Part shown: positions 44,754 through 53,794 of the stretch, piece by piece
How the letters are laid out: each line of letters starts with the position of its first letter
How positions within the stretch are numbered: position 1 is the first letter of the stretch
Source of the DNA: Xanthomonas sp. SI
GTDB lineage: Bacteria > Pseudomonadota > Gammaproteobacteria > Xanthomonadales > Xanthomonadaceae
Length of the DNA stretch: 64,000 nucleotides
Assembly (NCBI RefSeq): GCF_014236855.1
Contig: NZ_CP051261.1
Location: forward strand, 4,092,001-4,156,000
Direction: 5' to 3'
Program-made: the position numbers and the translations under genes
Notes under the pieces: model-generated
Databases searched by the model: none
The model's input: only the letters and a program-made list of their open reading frames with translations
What the model was told of the DNA's origin: nothing

Positions 44754-46810
44754 CGTTCGTCCGGGATCTCGTCGGGGATCGGCGGCGGCGCGGCCGGCAG
44801 CGGCACGGCGGCGGCTTCCACTTCGACCGGGCCGACCAGCACCGGGCGCTCGCCGGCGGCCAGCGCCACCGCGTCGGCGGCGCCGCGCGAACCCGGATCC
44901 TCGGCGTAGTACAGCTGGCTGCCGAACGCGGTGGCGCCGCGCAGGCTGTCCAGCGGCTCGATGCCGGCGGGCAGGCGGCCGAGCAGCCAGGCGTCGAAGA
45001 TCTTGCGCGCGATCGGCGCGGCGGTGCTGGCGCCGTAGCCGCCGCCTTCCACCGCCACCGCCAGCGCGATGGTCGGCTGCTCGGCCGGGGCGAAGCCCTC
45101 GAACAGCGAGCGATGGCGCAAATGCATCGGCAGGCTGCGCGGATCCACCGCGGCCAGGCCCTTGCGGCTGACCACCTGCGCGGTGCCGGTCTTGCCGGCC
45201 ATCTGGTACGGCGCGCTGACCGCGATCGCATGCCCGCTGCCGCCCGGGCGCATGGTGTCCATCATGCCCTCGCGCACCGCCTGCAGATTGCCGGGATTGT
45301 CGCTGATCGGCTTGCCCTGGCCGAGCGCCACCGGCGCCCATGGCTGGTCGAAGGCGCCGCGCTGGGCCATTACCAGGTGCGGGGTGCGCAGTTGGCCATC
45401 GGCGATGCCGGCCACCGCGCGCACCAGTTGCAGCGGGGTCACCTTCCAGTCGCCCTGGCCGATGGCGATGTTGACCGTGTCGCCGGGATACCACGCTTCC
45501 TTGCGGCTTTTGGCCTTGTAGGCCGGCGACGGCACGATGCCGCCGATCTCGCCCATCAGGTCGATGCCGGTGGGCGCGCCGAAGCCGTAGCGGTTCATGT
45601 ACTGGTCGACCTTGGTGATGCCCATGTCGATGGCCAGCTTGTAGTAGTACGTATTGACCGACTGCGAGATCGACTTGCGCAGGTCGGTCCAGCCGTGCCC
45701 GCCGCGGTGCGAGTCGCCCCAGCCGCGGCTGACCCCGGGCAGGTAGAACATGCCGGTGGACAGGATCTTGTCCTCCGGCCGGCGCGTGCCGCTGTCCAGC
45801 CCGGCCAGGCCCATGAACGGCTTGATGGTCGAACCGGGCGCCACCCCGCCGAGCACCAGGCGGTTGAACTGCGGCCGCGACGGATCGCTATTGAGCGCCT
45901 GGAAGTCGGCATGCGAGATGCCGTTGACGAACAGGTTGGGGTCATAGGACGGCAGGCTGACCATCGCCAGGATCTCGCCGGTGCGCGGATCGATCGCGAT
46001 CGCCGCGCCCTGGTAGTCGCCGAACGCGGCGACCATCGCGCGCTGCAGGTCGGCGTCGATGGACAGGCGCAGGTCGGCGCCGGATTGCGCCGGCACCCGG
46101 CCAACGGTGCGGATCGCGCGGCCCTGCACGTTGGTCTCGACCTGCTCGTAGCCGACCTTGCCGCGCAGCTCCTCTTCGTAATAGCGCTCCAGCCCGGACT
46201 TGCCGATGTGGGTCAGCGCGGCATTGCCCTCGCCGAGCATCTCCAGGTCTTTCTCGTCGATGCGGCCGACATAGCCGATGATGTGCGCGAACAGATCGCC
46301 GTAGGGATAGTGGCGGGTCAGGTACGGTTCCAGCTCCACGCCGGGGAAGCGCCAGCGGTCCACCGCGAAACGCGCGCGCTCCTCCTCGCTGACCCGCAGT
46401 TTCAGGGTCACCGGGCGGAAACTGCGGCTGGCCTTGCGCGCGGCCTGGAAGCGCTCGATGTCCTCCGCCGACAGCGCGATGACCTTGCCCAGCTCGGCCA
46501 GCAGCGCGTCCATGTCCTCGACCTTGTCCGGGGTCACGTCGAGCCGAAACGCGGGCACGTTCTCGGCCAGCAGGCGGCCGTTGCGGTCGTAGATCATGCC
46601 GCGCCCCGGCACCACCGGCCGCGGCTTGATCCGGTTGGCGTCCGAGCGCGTGGCGTAGATGTCGTGGTCCAGCACCTGCAGCTTGAAATACCAGGCGCCC
46701 AGGCCGACCAGCGCCACCAGCACGCCGAAGAAGCCCAGCGCCGCGCGGCGCCGGAACTGCTCGGCCTCGGCGTGCGGGTTCTTCTGCGTGCGGCGGGTAT
46801 TCAGGGCCAC
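44750..46810 (-). CDS. mrdA: Penicillin-binding protein 2 (transpeptidase)
   Basis: 686 residues. One N-terminal membrane anchor (ALGFFGVLVALVGLGAWYF), the pedestal domain with RGMIYDRNGRLLAENVPAF, and the transpeptidase with Ser327-x-x-Lys330 in APGSTIKPFMGLAG, SQSVNTYYY (SxN) and AGKTGTAQVVS (KTG). It crosslinks side-wall peptidoglycan with RodA in the elongasome. The C-terminal 35 residues are Pro/Ala-rich, longer than in E. coli. It lies one base after mreD. Confidence 0.97.
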   Translation of the reverse strand: MALNTRRTQKNPHAEAEQFRRRAALGFFGVLVALVGLGAWYFKLQVLDHDIYATRSDANRIKPRPVVPGRGMIYDRNGRLLAENVPAFRLDVTPDKVEDMDALLAELGKVIALSAEDIERFQAARKASRSFRPVTLKLRVSEEERARFAVDRWRFPGVELEPYLTRHYPYGDLFAHIIGYVGRIDEKDLEMLGEGNAALTHIGKSGLERYYEEELRGKVGYEQVETNVQGRAIRTVGRVPAQSGADLRLSIDADLQRAMVAAFGDYQGAAIAIDPRTGEILAMVSLPSYDPNLFVNGISHADFQALNSDPSRPQFNRLVLGGVAPGSTIKPFMGLAGLDSGTRRPEDKILSTGMFYLPGVSRGWGDSHRGGHGWTDLRKSISQSVNTYYYKLAIDMGITKVDQYMNRYGFGAPTGIDLMGEIGGIVPSPAYKAKSRKEAWYPGDTVNIAIGQGDWKVTPLQLVRAVAGIADGQLRTPHLVMAQRGAFDQPWAPVALGQGKPISDNPGNLQAVREGMMDTMRPGGSGHAIAVSAPYQMAGKTGTAQVVSRKGLAAVDPRSLPMHLRHRSLFEGFAPAEQPTIALAVAVEGGGYGASTAAPIARKIFDAWLLGRLPAGIEPLDSLRGATAFGSQLYYAEDPGSRGAADAVALAAGERPVLVGPVEVEAAAVPLPAAPPPIPDEIPDER

Positions 46811-46811
46811 G

Positions 46812-47300
46812 CTACTTCTTGCTCCGCCGACCCAGCCGCAGCGCGTCCAGCAGCACGAACAGCGGCGGCCACAGCGCCATGCCCAGCAGCGGCGCCCACC
46901 AGTAGTTCCACGGCAGCGTCGGCTCGCCCACCGCCAGGTGCACGGCCGCGGCGACGATGCGGTCGTTGAGCAGCAAGCCGCCGATCGCCAGCGCCTGCTG
47001 CGACATCGGGAAGAAGCGGATGCGCGCGCGGAAGCGCTGCAGGATGAAACTGAAGATCACCAGCCGCAGCGCCTGCTCGCCGAGCACCCCGCCGTACAGC
47101 AGGTCGGCGACCACACCGATGGCGAAGGCGAAACCCAGCCCGACCGTGTCCGGCGTCTCGATCACCCAGTACGCCACCACCAGCGCCAGCCAGTACGGGC
47201 GCAGCGGCTGCAGCACCAGCGGCAACGGCAACAAGCCCAGCACCAGCGCCAGGATCACGCTGACCGGCAGCACCCAGCCTTTGCTGCGGGGGCGGCTCAT
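46812..47300 (-). CDS. mreD: Rod-shape-determining protein MreD
   Basis: 162 residues, five or six membrane helices, with PRSKGWVLPVSVILALVLGLLP start, VIETPDTVGLGFAFAIGVVADLLYGGVLGEQALR (the family's PDxxLGxxxGLLxD-like core at about 55-90) and a basic tail. It links MreC to the membrane machinery. Its ATG overlaps the mreC stop (ATGA). Confidence 0.93.
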   Translation of the reverse strand: MSRPRSKGWVLPVSVILALVLGLLPLPLVLQPLRPYWLALVVAYWVIETPDTVGLGFAFAIGVVADLLYGGVLGEQALRLVIFSFILQRFRARIRFFPMSQQALAIGGLLLNDRIVAAAVHLAVGEPTLPWNYWWAPLLGMALWPPLFVLLDALRLGRRSKK

Positions 47301-48430
47301 TGCGTCTCCTGTGGAGACGCCGGGATTCGGGATTCGGGATTGGGGATTGGGGAGGGCTCTGGCTGTTTGGGGGCGACGGGCGAGGCGGAGGCAGCGGGAG
47401 CGGGCGCAGGGCGCGCGGGCGGCTGCGTGGCGGTCGATCGCGGAGAGGCGAGGATTGGAGATTGGGGATTGGGGATTGGGGGGGACGCAGGCTGTCCGGG
47501 CGTGGTGGAAGCCGCGGGTGCCACACGACCATTGCCACCGCCGCTGGCGCCGCTTCTATCCAATCCCGAATTCCCAATCCCCAATCCCGTTGCTGCGACC
47601 GAAGGGCGCAGCAACAACACGTCCCGCCCCCGGTCCAGCTTCGCTGCGGGCTTCAGGTTGCCGACCAGGAAGGCGTGGGTGTCGTCCGGGCGCAGCGTCG
47701 CCACCGTGCCGACCGGGAAGCCGGCCGGGAAGCGCCCGCCCAGGCCGGAGGTGACGATCTCGTCGCCGACCTCGACCCCGGCGCTGAGCGGCACGTCGCG
47801 CAGTTCCAGGGTGTCGCCGCGGCCGTAGACGATCAGGCGCACGCCGTTGCGCGCCACCGTCACCGGCACCGCGTGATCGGGGTCGGTCAGCAGCAGCACG
47901 GTGGAGTGCAGCGGGGTCACTTCGATCACCTGGCCCATCAGCCCGCCGGCGTCGATCACCGCCTGGCCGACGTGCACGCCGTCGCGGCCGCCGGCGTCGA
48001 GCACCAGGCGCTGCCGGGTCGGATCCAGATCGATGTCCAGGATCGGTGCCAGCTGCACGTCCAGGCCGCGGCGCTCGGCCACGCCCAGCAGCTCGCGCAG
48101 CTGCGCGTTGTCCAGCGCCGCGGTCTGCAGCCGGGTCAGCCGCGCCTTGGCGATCAGCAGCTCGTTGCGCAGCGTGCGGTTCTCCCTGACCAGCTGCGCA
48201 TGGCTGGCGGCGTTTTCCTGCACCTGCGAGCCGAGCCGGCCCGGCAACCCGGCCAGCGCCCACAGCGGTTGCACCAGCAGGTTGGTCTGGCTGCGCAGCT
48301 GGGCCAGCCAGCCGGCCTGCGCGTCGAGCACGATCAGCACCACCGCCAGGGCCAGGTAGGCCAGCAGGCGCGGCGTGCTGGCGGCTTCGCCCGGGCGGGC
48401 AGTGACGGGAGGACCGGCGTAGGGAGGCAC
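47297..48430 (-). CDS. mreC: Rod-shape-determining protein MreC with repeat-derived tail
   Basis: 377 residues. A membrane anchor near 25-42 and a coiled coil (about 75-110, NAASHAQLVRENRTLRNELL) precede the two beta domains (LLGVAERRGLDVQLAPILDI; GQAVIDAGGLMGQVIEV; VTSGLGGRFPAGFPVGTVA). MreC bridges PBP2 and MreB. Family homology ends near residue 275 (AKLDRGRDVLLL). The remaining 100 residues are Pro/Ala/Ser-rich and include GLGIGNSG, PIPNPQSPI and PIPNPESRIP, which are translations of GGGATT-type repeat ends, so the tail grew by insertion of repeat elements. Confidence 0.95.
   Translation of the reverse strand: MPPYAGPPVTARPGEAASTPRLLAYLALAVVLIVLDAQAGWLAQLRSQTNLLVQPLWALAGLPGRLGSQVQENAASHAQLVRENRTLRNELLIAKARLTRLQTAALDNAQLRELLGVAERRGLDVQLAPILDIDLDPTRQRLVLDAGGRDGVHVGQAVIDAGGLMGQVIEVTPLHSTVLLLTDPDHAVPVTVARNGVRLIVYGRGDTLELRDVPLSAGVEVGDEIVTSGLGGRFPAGFPVGTVATLRPDDTHAFLVGNLKPAAKLDRGRDVLLLRPSVAATGLGIGNSGLDRSGASGGGNGRVAPAASTTPGQPASPPIPNPQSPILASPRSTATQPPARPAPAPAASASPVAPKQPEPSPIPNPESRIPASPQETQ
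47320..47590. repeat. G-rich elements inside the mreC coding region
   Basis: GGGATTCGGGATTCGGGATT lies at 47322-47341 (continuing to 47350), GGAGATTGGGGATTGGGGAT at about 47456-47475, and the inverted block AATCCCGAATTCCCAATCCC at 47561-47580. They have the same orientation pattern as the intergenic copies but are read as mreC codons without frame loss. Confidence 0.8.
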
Positions 48431-48435
48431 GGATC

Positions 48436-48600
48436 AGGGCCGGGAATGGGGAATTGGGAATGGGGAATCGGAAAACAACTGCACGCTCCCGGGTCGATCA
48501 GGCCGGGGCGAAGGCACGGTGTCGAACAGGGAGCCAGGAAGGCGAGCGGGCCTGACGGGCTCTTCTATTCCCGATTCCCCATTCCCCATTCCCGGCGTCG
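48436..48600. repeat. Stop-adjacent G-rich inverted element, copy between mreB and mreC
   Basis: GCCGGGAATGGGGAATTGGG starts at 48439, just upstream of the mreC start, and the inverted right block ends CATTCCCGGCG at 48601, five bases from the mreB stop. It fills the whole mreB-mreC gap (174 bases). Confidence 0.8.
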
Positions 48601-48604
48601 GCCA

Positions 48605-49765
<1,161 letters not shown>

Positions 49766-49912
49766 CTAAAACCGCGCCTTGCACGCGCTCGCAGCGGCGC
49801 CGTGCATCGCGCTTCTGGCCCTGCCCGGCCGCAGCCGTTACCCTTTGCGCCGCGGCGACCCCGCACGCTGCCCGCCTGAATGCGGGCTCATCCCTCCGCC
49901 AAGGCCTGCCCG

Positions 49913-50845
49913 ATGTCCGCACTGATCTGTGGTTCCCTCGCTTTCGACACCATCATGGTGTTCCCGGACCAGTTCAAGAACCACATCCTGCCGGACAAGG
50001 TGCACATCCTGAACGTGTCGTTCCTGGTGCCGCGGATGCGCCGCGAGTTCGGCGGCTGCGCCGGCAACATCGCCTACAACCTGCACCTTCTGGGCGGTGA
50101 TCCGATTCCGATGGGCACGGTGGGCCAGGATTTCGGTCCGTACCGCGAACATTTCGAGACCTTGGGCATCGATCTGTCGCGGGTCAAGGTGATCGAGGAC
50201 CTGTTCACCCCGCAGGCGTTCATCACCACCGACCATGACAACAACCAGATCACCGCGTTCCATCCCGGCGCGATGATGCGCAGCTACGAGAACCACGTAC
50301 GCGACGTGCCGGGCGTGACCCTGGGCCTGGTCGGCCCGGACGGGCGCGAAGGCATGATCCAGAACGCCGAGGAGTTCGCCGCCGGCGGCATTCCCTTCAT
50401 CTTCGATCCCGGCCAGGCGATGCCGCTGTTCAACGGCCCGGAGCTGCGCACCTTCATCGAACAGGCCGACTACGTGGTGGTCAACGACTACGAGTCCAAC
50501 CTGCTGCAGGAGCGCACCGGCTGGAACGAGCAGGACATCGTCTCGCGGGTGCAGGCCTACATCACCACCCAGGGCCCGAAGGGCGCGCTGGTGTACACCC
50601 CCGACAAGACCTACGACGTCCCGCCGGCGCACGAGCGCCGCGTGGTCGACCCGACCGGCTGCGGCGACGCGTTCCGCGCCGGCCTGATCTTCGGCATCGA
50701 ACGCGGCTGCGACTGGCTGACGATCGGGCGCATGGGCAATCTGATGGGCGCACTGAAGGTGGAACATCCCGGCACCCAGAACCAGCGCTTCGACTTCGAC
50801 GAATTCAACGACCAGTTCAAGCAGCAGTTCGGGTATGCCTTGTAA
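49913..50845 (+). CDS. PfkB-family carbohydrate kinase (adenosine-kinase-like)
   Basis: 310 residues. PfkB signatures: FGGCAGNIAYNLHLLGG near 47 and VVDPTGCGDAFRAGLIFG near 253 with the catalytic Asp. The N-terminus ALICGSLAFDTIMVFPDQFK and HILNVSFLVPRMRREFGG match bacterial adenosine kinases, which salvage adenosine to AMP, but ribokinase-like sugars cannot be excluded. It is divergent from mreB with 261 bases between. A G-rich element begins four bases after its stop. Confidence 0.88.
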   Translation: MSALICGSLAFDTIMVFPDQFKNHILPDKVHILNVSFLVPRMRREFGGCAGNIAYNLHLLGGDPIPMGTVGQDFGPYREHFETLGIDLSRVKVIEDLFTPQAFITTDHDNNQITAFHPGAMMRSYENHVRDVPGVTLGLVGPDGREGMIQNAEEFAAGGIPFIFDPGQAMPLFNGPELRTFIEQADYVVVNDYESNLLQERTGWNEQDIVSRVQAYITTQGPKGALVYTPDKTYDVPPAHERRVVDPTGCGDAFRAGLIFGIERGCDWLTIGRMGNLMGALKVEHPGTQNQRFDFDEFNDQFKQQFGYAL

Positions 50846-50846
50846 G

Positions 50847-51020
50847 GCCGGGATTGGGGATTGGGGATTGGGGATTCGTAAAAGCTGGATCCTGGCGCCT
50901 TGAAGCCACGCCAAACCGCGCAATCGCGCGGTTTCTCGTTCTGGCCGCAGGCCGGAAAGAGGCTGCGGCAGGCAAGCCGCTCTTGCCAATCCCGAATCCC
51001 GACTCCCCACTCCCGGCTTT
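50847..51020. repeat. Stop-adjacent G-rich inverted element with G-quadruplex motif
   Basis: From 50847 the sequence is GCCGGGATTGGGGATTGGGG and continues with ATTGGGGATT: four G-runs separated by ATT. The inverted right block (AATCCCGAATCCCGACTCCC, 50991-51010) ends CCCGGC at 51018. The element spans the gap to the sigma-54 activator gene. Confidence 0.82.
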
Positions 51021-51093
51021 TGCTGCACTGCGGTTTGAGCCAAGGCCCGGTTTGTGCGTCACTGCCGCTCTGGTCCCGGGTGGGGGCCCGAGG

Positions 51094-53088
51094 ATGCGCC
51101 ACGTGTCGGAGCTGACTGTCGCCAACCTCCTGCAGGCCACGGCTGGGCCGTCGTCCGCTGCCGAGGCGGAATCCGCGTTGCTGGCGCGGATGCGCCGTTT
51201 CCGCCAGATCGAACCGCTGCCGCCGGCGCTGGCGCGCTCGTGGCAGCGCTGCATGGACGAGCACGGGCTGAGTCCGGACGCCCCCCCTTCGCCGATGGTC
51301 CACGACGGCAACGGGCTGCGCGAGCGCCAGCAGCGGCTCGAGGAAGTGCTGCGCATCGCCAAGGTGGAGATGGAGAACCTCTACGAGCAGATCGCCGGCG
51401 GCGGCTACGCGGTGGTGTTCGCCGACGCCGAGGCGACCTTGCTGCACAGCGTGCAGGACCCGGCGCTGCTGCGCGAATTCCGCGAGACCGGGCTGTTCTG
51501 CGGTGCCAGCTGGGCCGAGCGCTACCAGGGCACCAACGGCATCGGCACCTGCGCGGTGGAGCGCAGCGCGCTCGGCGTGCACCGCGGCGAGCACTACCTG
51601 GTCCGGCATCTGCCGCTGTCGTGCAGCGGCGCGCCGATCCTCGACCCGCACGGACAATTGCTGGCGGTGCTGGATGCGTCCACGCCGGACGCGCGCGACA
51701 CCAAGCTGGTGCAGCGCCATACCAGTGCGCTGGTGCGCATGTCGGCGGCGCAGATCGCACGTTCGTATTTCCTGGAGCAGTACCGGCATGCGTGGATCCT
51801 GCGCTTCCACAGCCGCCCGGAGTTCGCCGGCCTGCTGCACGAGGCGCTGATGGCGATCGGCGCCGACGGCTGCGTGCTGGCCGTCAACGAGGCGGCGCTG
51901 GAACAGCTCGGCAAGGGCGACCGCAGCCTGCTGGTCGGGCGCGACATCTCGCAGGTGATGCAGCTGGACTTCGACACCGTGGAGCAGCGCGCGCGCAACG
52001 ACGCCAGCACGCTGTGGTCGATCCGCTGCGCCTGCCACGGACGGCGCTTCTTCGCCCTGGCGCAGCCGCCGCGCCGCGACGCGGCCGCCGGCCGCGCGCG
52101 CGCCGCCAGCGCCGACAGCGGCGAGGCGGCCTATTCCCGCGAACACGTCGGCTCCGATCCGCGCATGCGCCACAACCTGGACAACGCGTTGAAGCTGGCC
52201 GCGCATCGCGTGTCGATCCTGCTGTGCGGCGCCACCGGCACCGGCAAGGAAGAGTTCGCCAAGGCGGTGCACCGCGGCTCGCCGTGGGCGGCGCGATCGT
52301 TCGTGGCGGTGAACTGCGCGGCGATTCCCGAGGCGCTGATCGAGAGCGAACTGTTCGGCTACGCGCGCGGCGCGTTCACCGATGCGGCGCGCGAAGGCCG
52401 CCACGGCAAGCTGCTGCAGGCCAGCGGCGGCACCCTGTTCCTGGACGAGATCGGCGACATGCCGCTGCCGCTGCAGACGCGGCTGCTGCGCGTGCTGGAA
52501 GAACAGAGTGTGACCCCGCTGGGCAGCGACCGGGCGATGCCGCTGGAACTGCACGTGATCAGCGCCAGCCACCGCGACCTGATGCAGATGGTGGCCGCAG
52601 GCGAGTTCCGCGAGGACCTGTACTACCGCCTCAACGGCGTGGTGCTGCACCTGCCGCCGCTGCGCGAGCGCAGCGACAAGGCCGAACTGATCCGCACCCT
52701 GCTGCGCGAGGAGAGCGGCGAGCACCACGTGCGCATCAGCGAAGACGCGCTGCACAAGCTGCTCAGCTACGCCTGGCCGGGCAACCTGCGGCAACTGCGC
52801 AACGTGCTGCGCACCGCCGCGGTGCTGTGCGCAGACGGCATGATCCGCATCTCCAACCTGCCGCAGGAAATCGTCGACGCCGACAGCGGCCCGTGCCTGG
52901 TCAACGGCGATGCGGTCGCCGCCGACGACATGCCCGGCCGCGTAGCCTTGGACAGCGCCGAACGCAGCGTGCTGCAACAGCAGCTGGAACGGCATCGCTG
53001 GAACGTCAGCCGCACCGCCGACGCGCTCGGCATCAGCCGCAACACCCTGTACCGCAAGCTGCGCAAGCATGGGTTGGCGACGGCCTGA
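51094..53088 (+). CDS. AcoR-type sigma-54-dependent activator
   Basis: 664 residues. A GAF sensor domain lies at about 90-225 and a PAS-like segment at 245-325. The AAA+ domain (350-585) has Walker A GATGTGKE (379-386) and Walker B GGTLFLDEIGD. A Fis-type helix-turn-helix ends the protein (WNVSRTADALGISRNTLYRK). There is no receiver domain, so a small molecule probably signals through GAF, as in AcoR. The sigma-54 contact loop reads GAFTDA (426-431), where GAFTGA is usual. The gene lies beside the PQQ alcohol dehydrogenase operon, whose promoter is of sigma-54 type, and is its likely regulator. Confidence 0.88.
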   Translation: MRHVSELTVANLLQATAGPSSAAEAESALLARMRRFRQIEPLPPALARSWQRCMDEHGLSPDAPPSPMVHDGNGLRERQQRLEEVLRIAKVEMENLYEQIAGGGYAVVFADAEATLLHSVQDPALLREFRETGLFCGASWAERYQGTNGIGTCAVERSALGVHRGEHYLVRHLPLSCSGAPILDPHGQLLAVLDASTPDARDTKLVQRHTSALVRMSAAQIARSYFLEQYRHAWILRFHSRPEFAGLLHEALMAIGADGCVLAVNEAALEQLGKGDRSLLVGRDISQVMQLDFDTVEQRARNDASTLWSIRCACHGRRFFALAQPPRRDAAAGRARAASADSGEAAYSREHVGSDPRMRHNLDNALKLAAHRVSILLCGATGTGKEEFAKAVHRGSPWAARSFVAVNCAAIPEALIESELFGYARGAFTDAAREGRHGKLLQASGGTLFLDEIGDMPLPLQTRLLRVLEEQSVTPLGSDRAMPLELHVISASHRDLMQMVAAGEFREDLYYRLNGVVLHLPPLRERSDKAELIRTLLREESGEHHVRISEDALHKLLSYAWPGNLRQLRNVLRTAAVLCADGMIRISNLPQEIVDADSGPCLVNGDAVAADDMPGRVALDSAERSVLQQQLERHRWNVSRTADALGISRNTLYRKLRKHGLATA

Positions 53089-53133
53089 GCGCGGAGGCGA
53101 AGCTGTTCGGTCACGCCATCTTCTGCATCCCAT

Positions 53134-53735
53134 CTCCTGTAGGAGCGGCTTCAGCCGCGACCCCAAAGCCGGATACAGATCGGCTTCGGGGTCGCGGCTG
53201 AAGCCGCTCCTACAAACAACCATCGCGTGATGCAGCGATGCCGCTGTTTTGGTAGGAGATTCAGTCCCGACTGCTACCGAGGCCTGCAAATTCCCGGCTC
53301 CGGTGTCGCGACTGAAGTCGCTCCCACAAAGAAGCAGTCGTCTGCTACGGCGATGCTCATCGGCGCTGCTTTTTTAGGAGCAACTTAAGTTCCGAGTGCT
53401 GTCGAAGCCGGATGCCTTCCGGCCTCAGTGTCGCGGCTGAAGCCGCTCCTACAAACAACCGGTATCCGCGCCGCTGTTGTGCGAGCAGCTTCAGCCCCGA
53501 CTGCTGTCGAAGCCTGAAAATTTCCGGCTCCGGTGTCGCGACTGAAGTCGCTCCCTCGACAAGCCTTGGCACGATGCGACATTGCATGAGCGCAGGTCCA
53601 CTCTCGTGTTCAACGCAACGATCATGTCGATGGCGATCTGCACGGCTTTTGTGGGAGGGACTTCAGTCCCGACTCTTCCCGAAGTCGGCCATCTTCCGGC
53701 TTCGGGGTCGCGGCTGAAGCCGCTCCTACAAAAAG
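53134..53735. repeat. REP array: five head-to-head pairs
   Basis: Pairs lie at 53138-53215, 53250-53330, 53370-53456, 53475-53560 and 53650-53732. Stem types differ: GCGGC/GCCGC, GCGAC/GTCGC, GGGAC/GTCCC, and a decayed CAACT/AAGTT copy at 53375. Between the arms of most pairs is a second inverted segment (GAAGCCGGA / TCCGGCTTC type). The array separates the activator gene from the stop of the TonB receptor gene and may insulate them transcriptionally. No gene is supported here. Confidence 0.88.
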
Positions 53736-53794
53736 CAGGCACCCTGGTGTCCGCGGCTCTGCGCTGCGCCGCACTGCACAGTTCACCGGCCAGC

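Noticed and set aside
53134..53735. Possible CRISPR array because of regularly repeated sequence
   Set aside because: The units alternate in orientation, are palindromic, vary in sequence and lack spacers of uniform length; no cas gene is present. They are REP elements.
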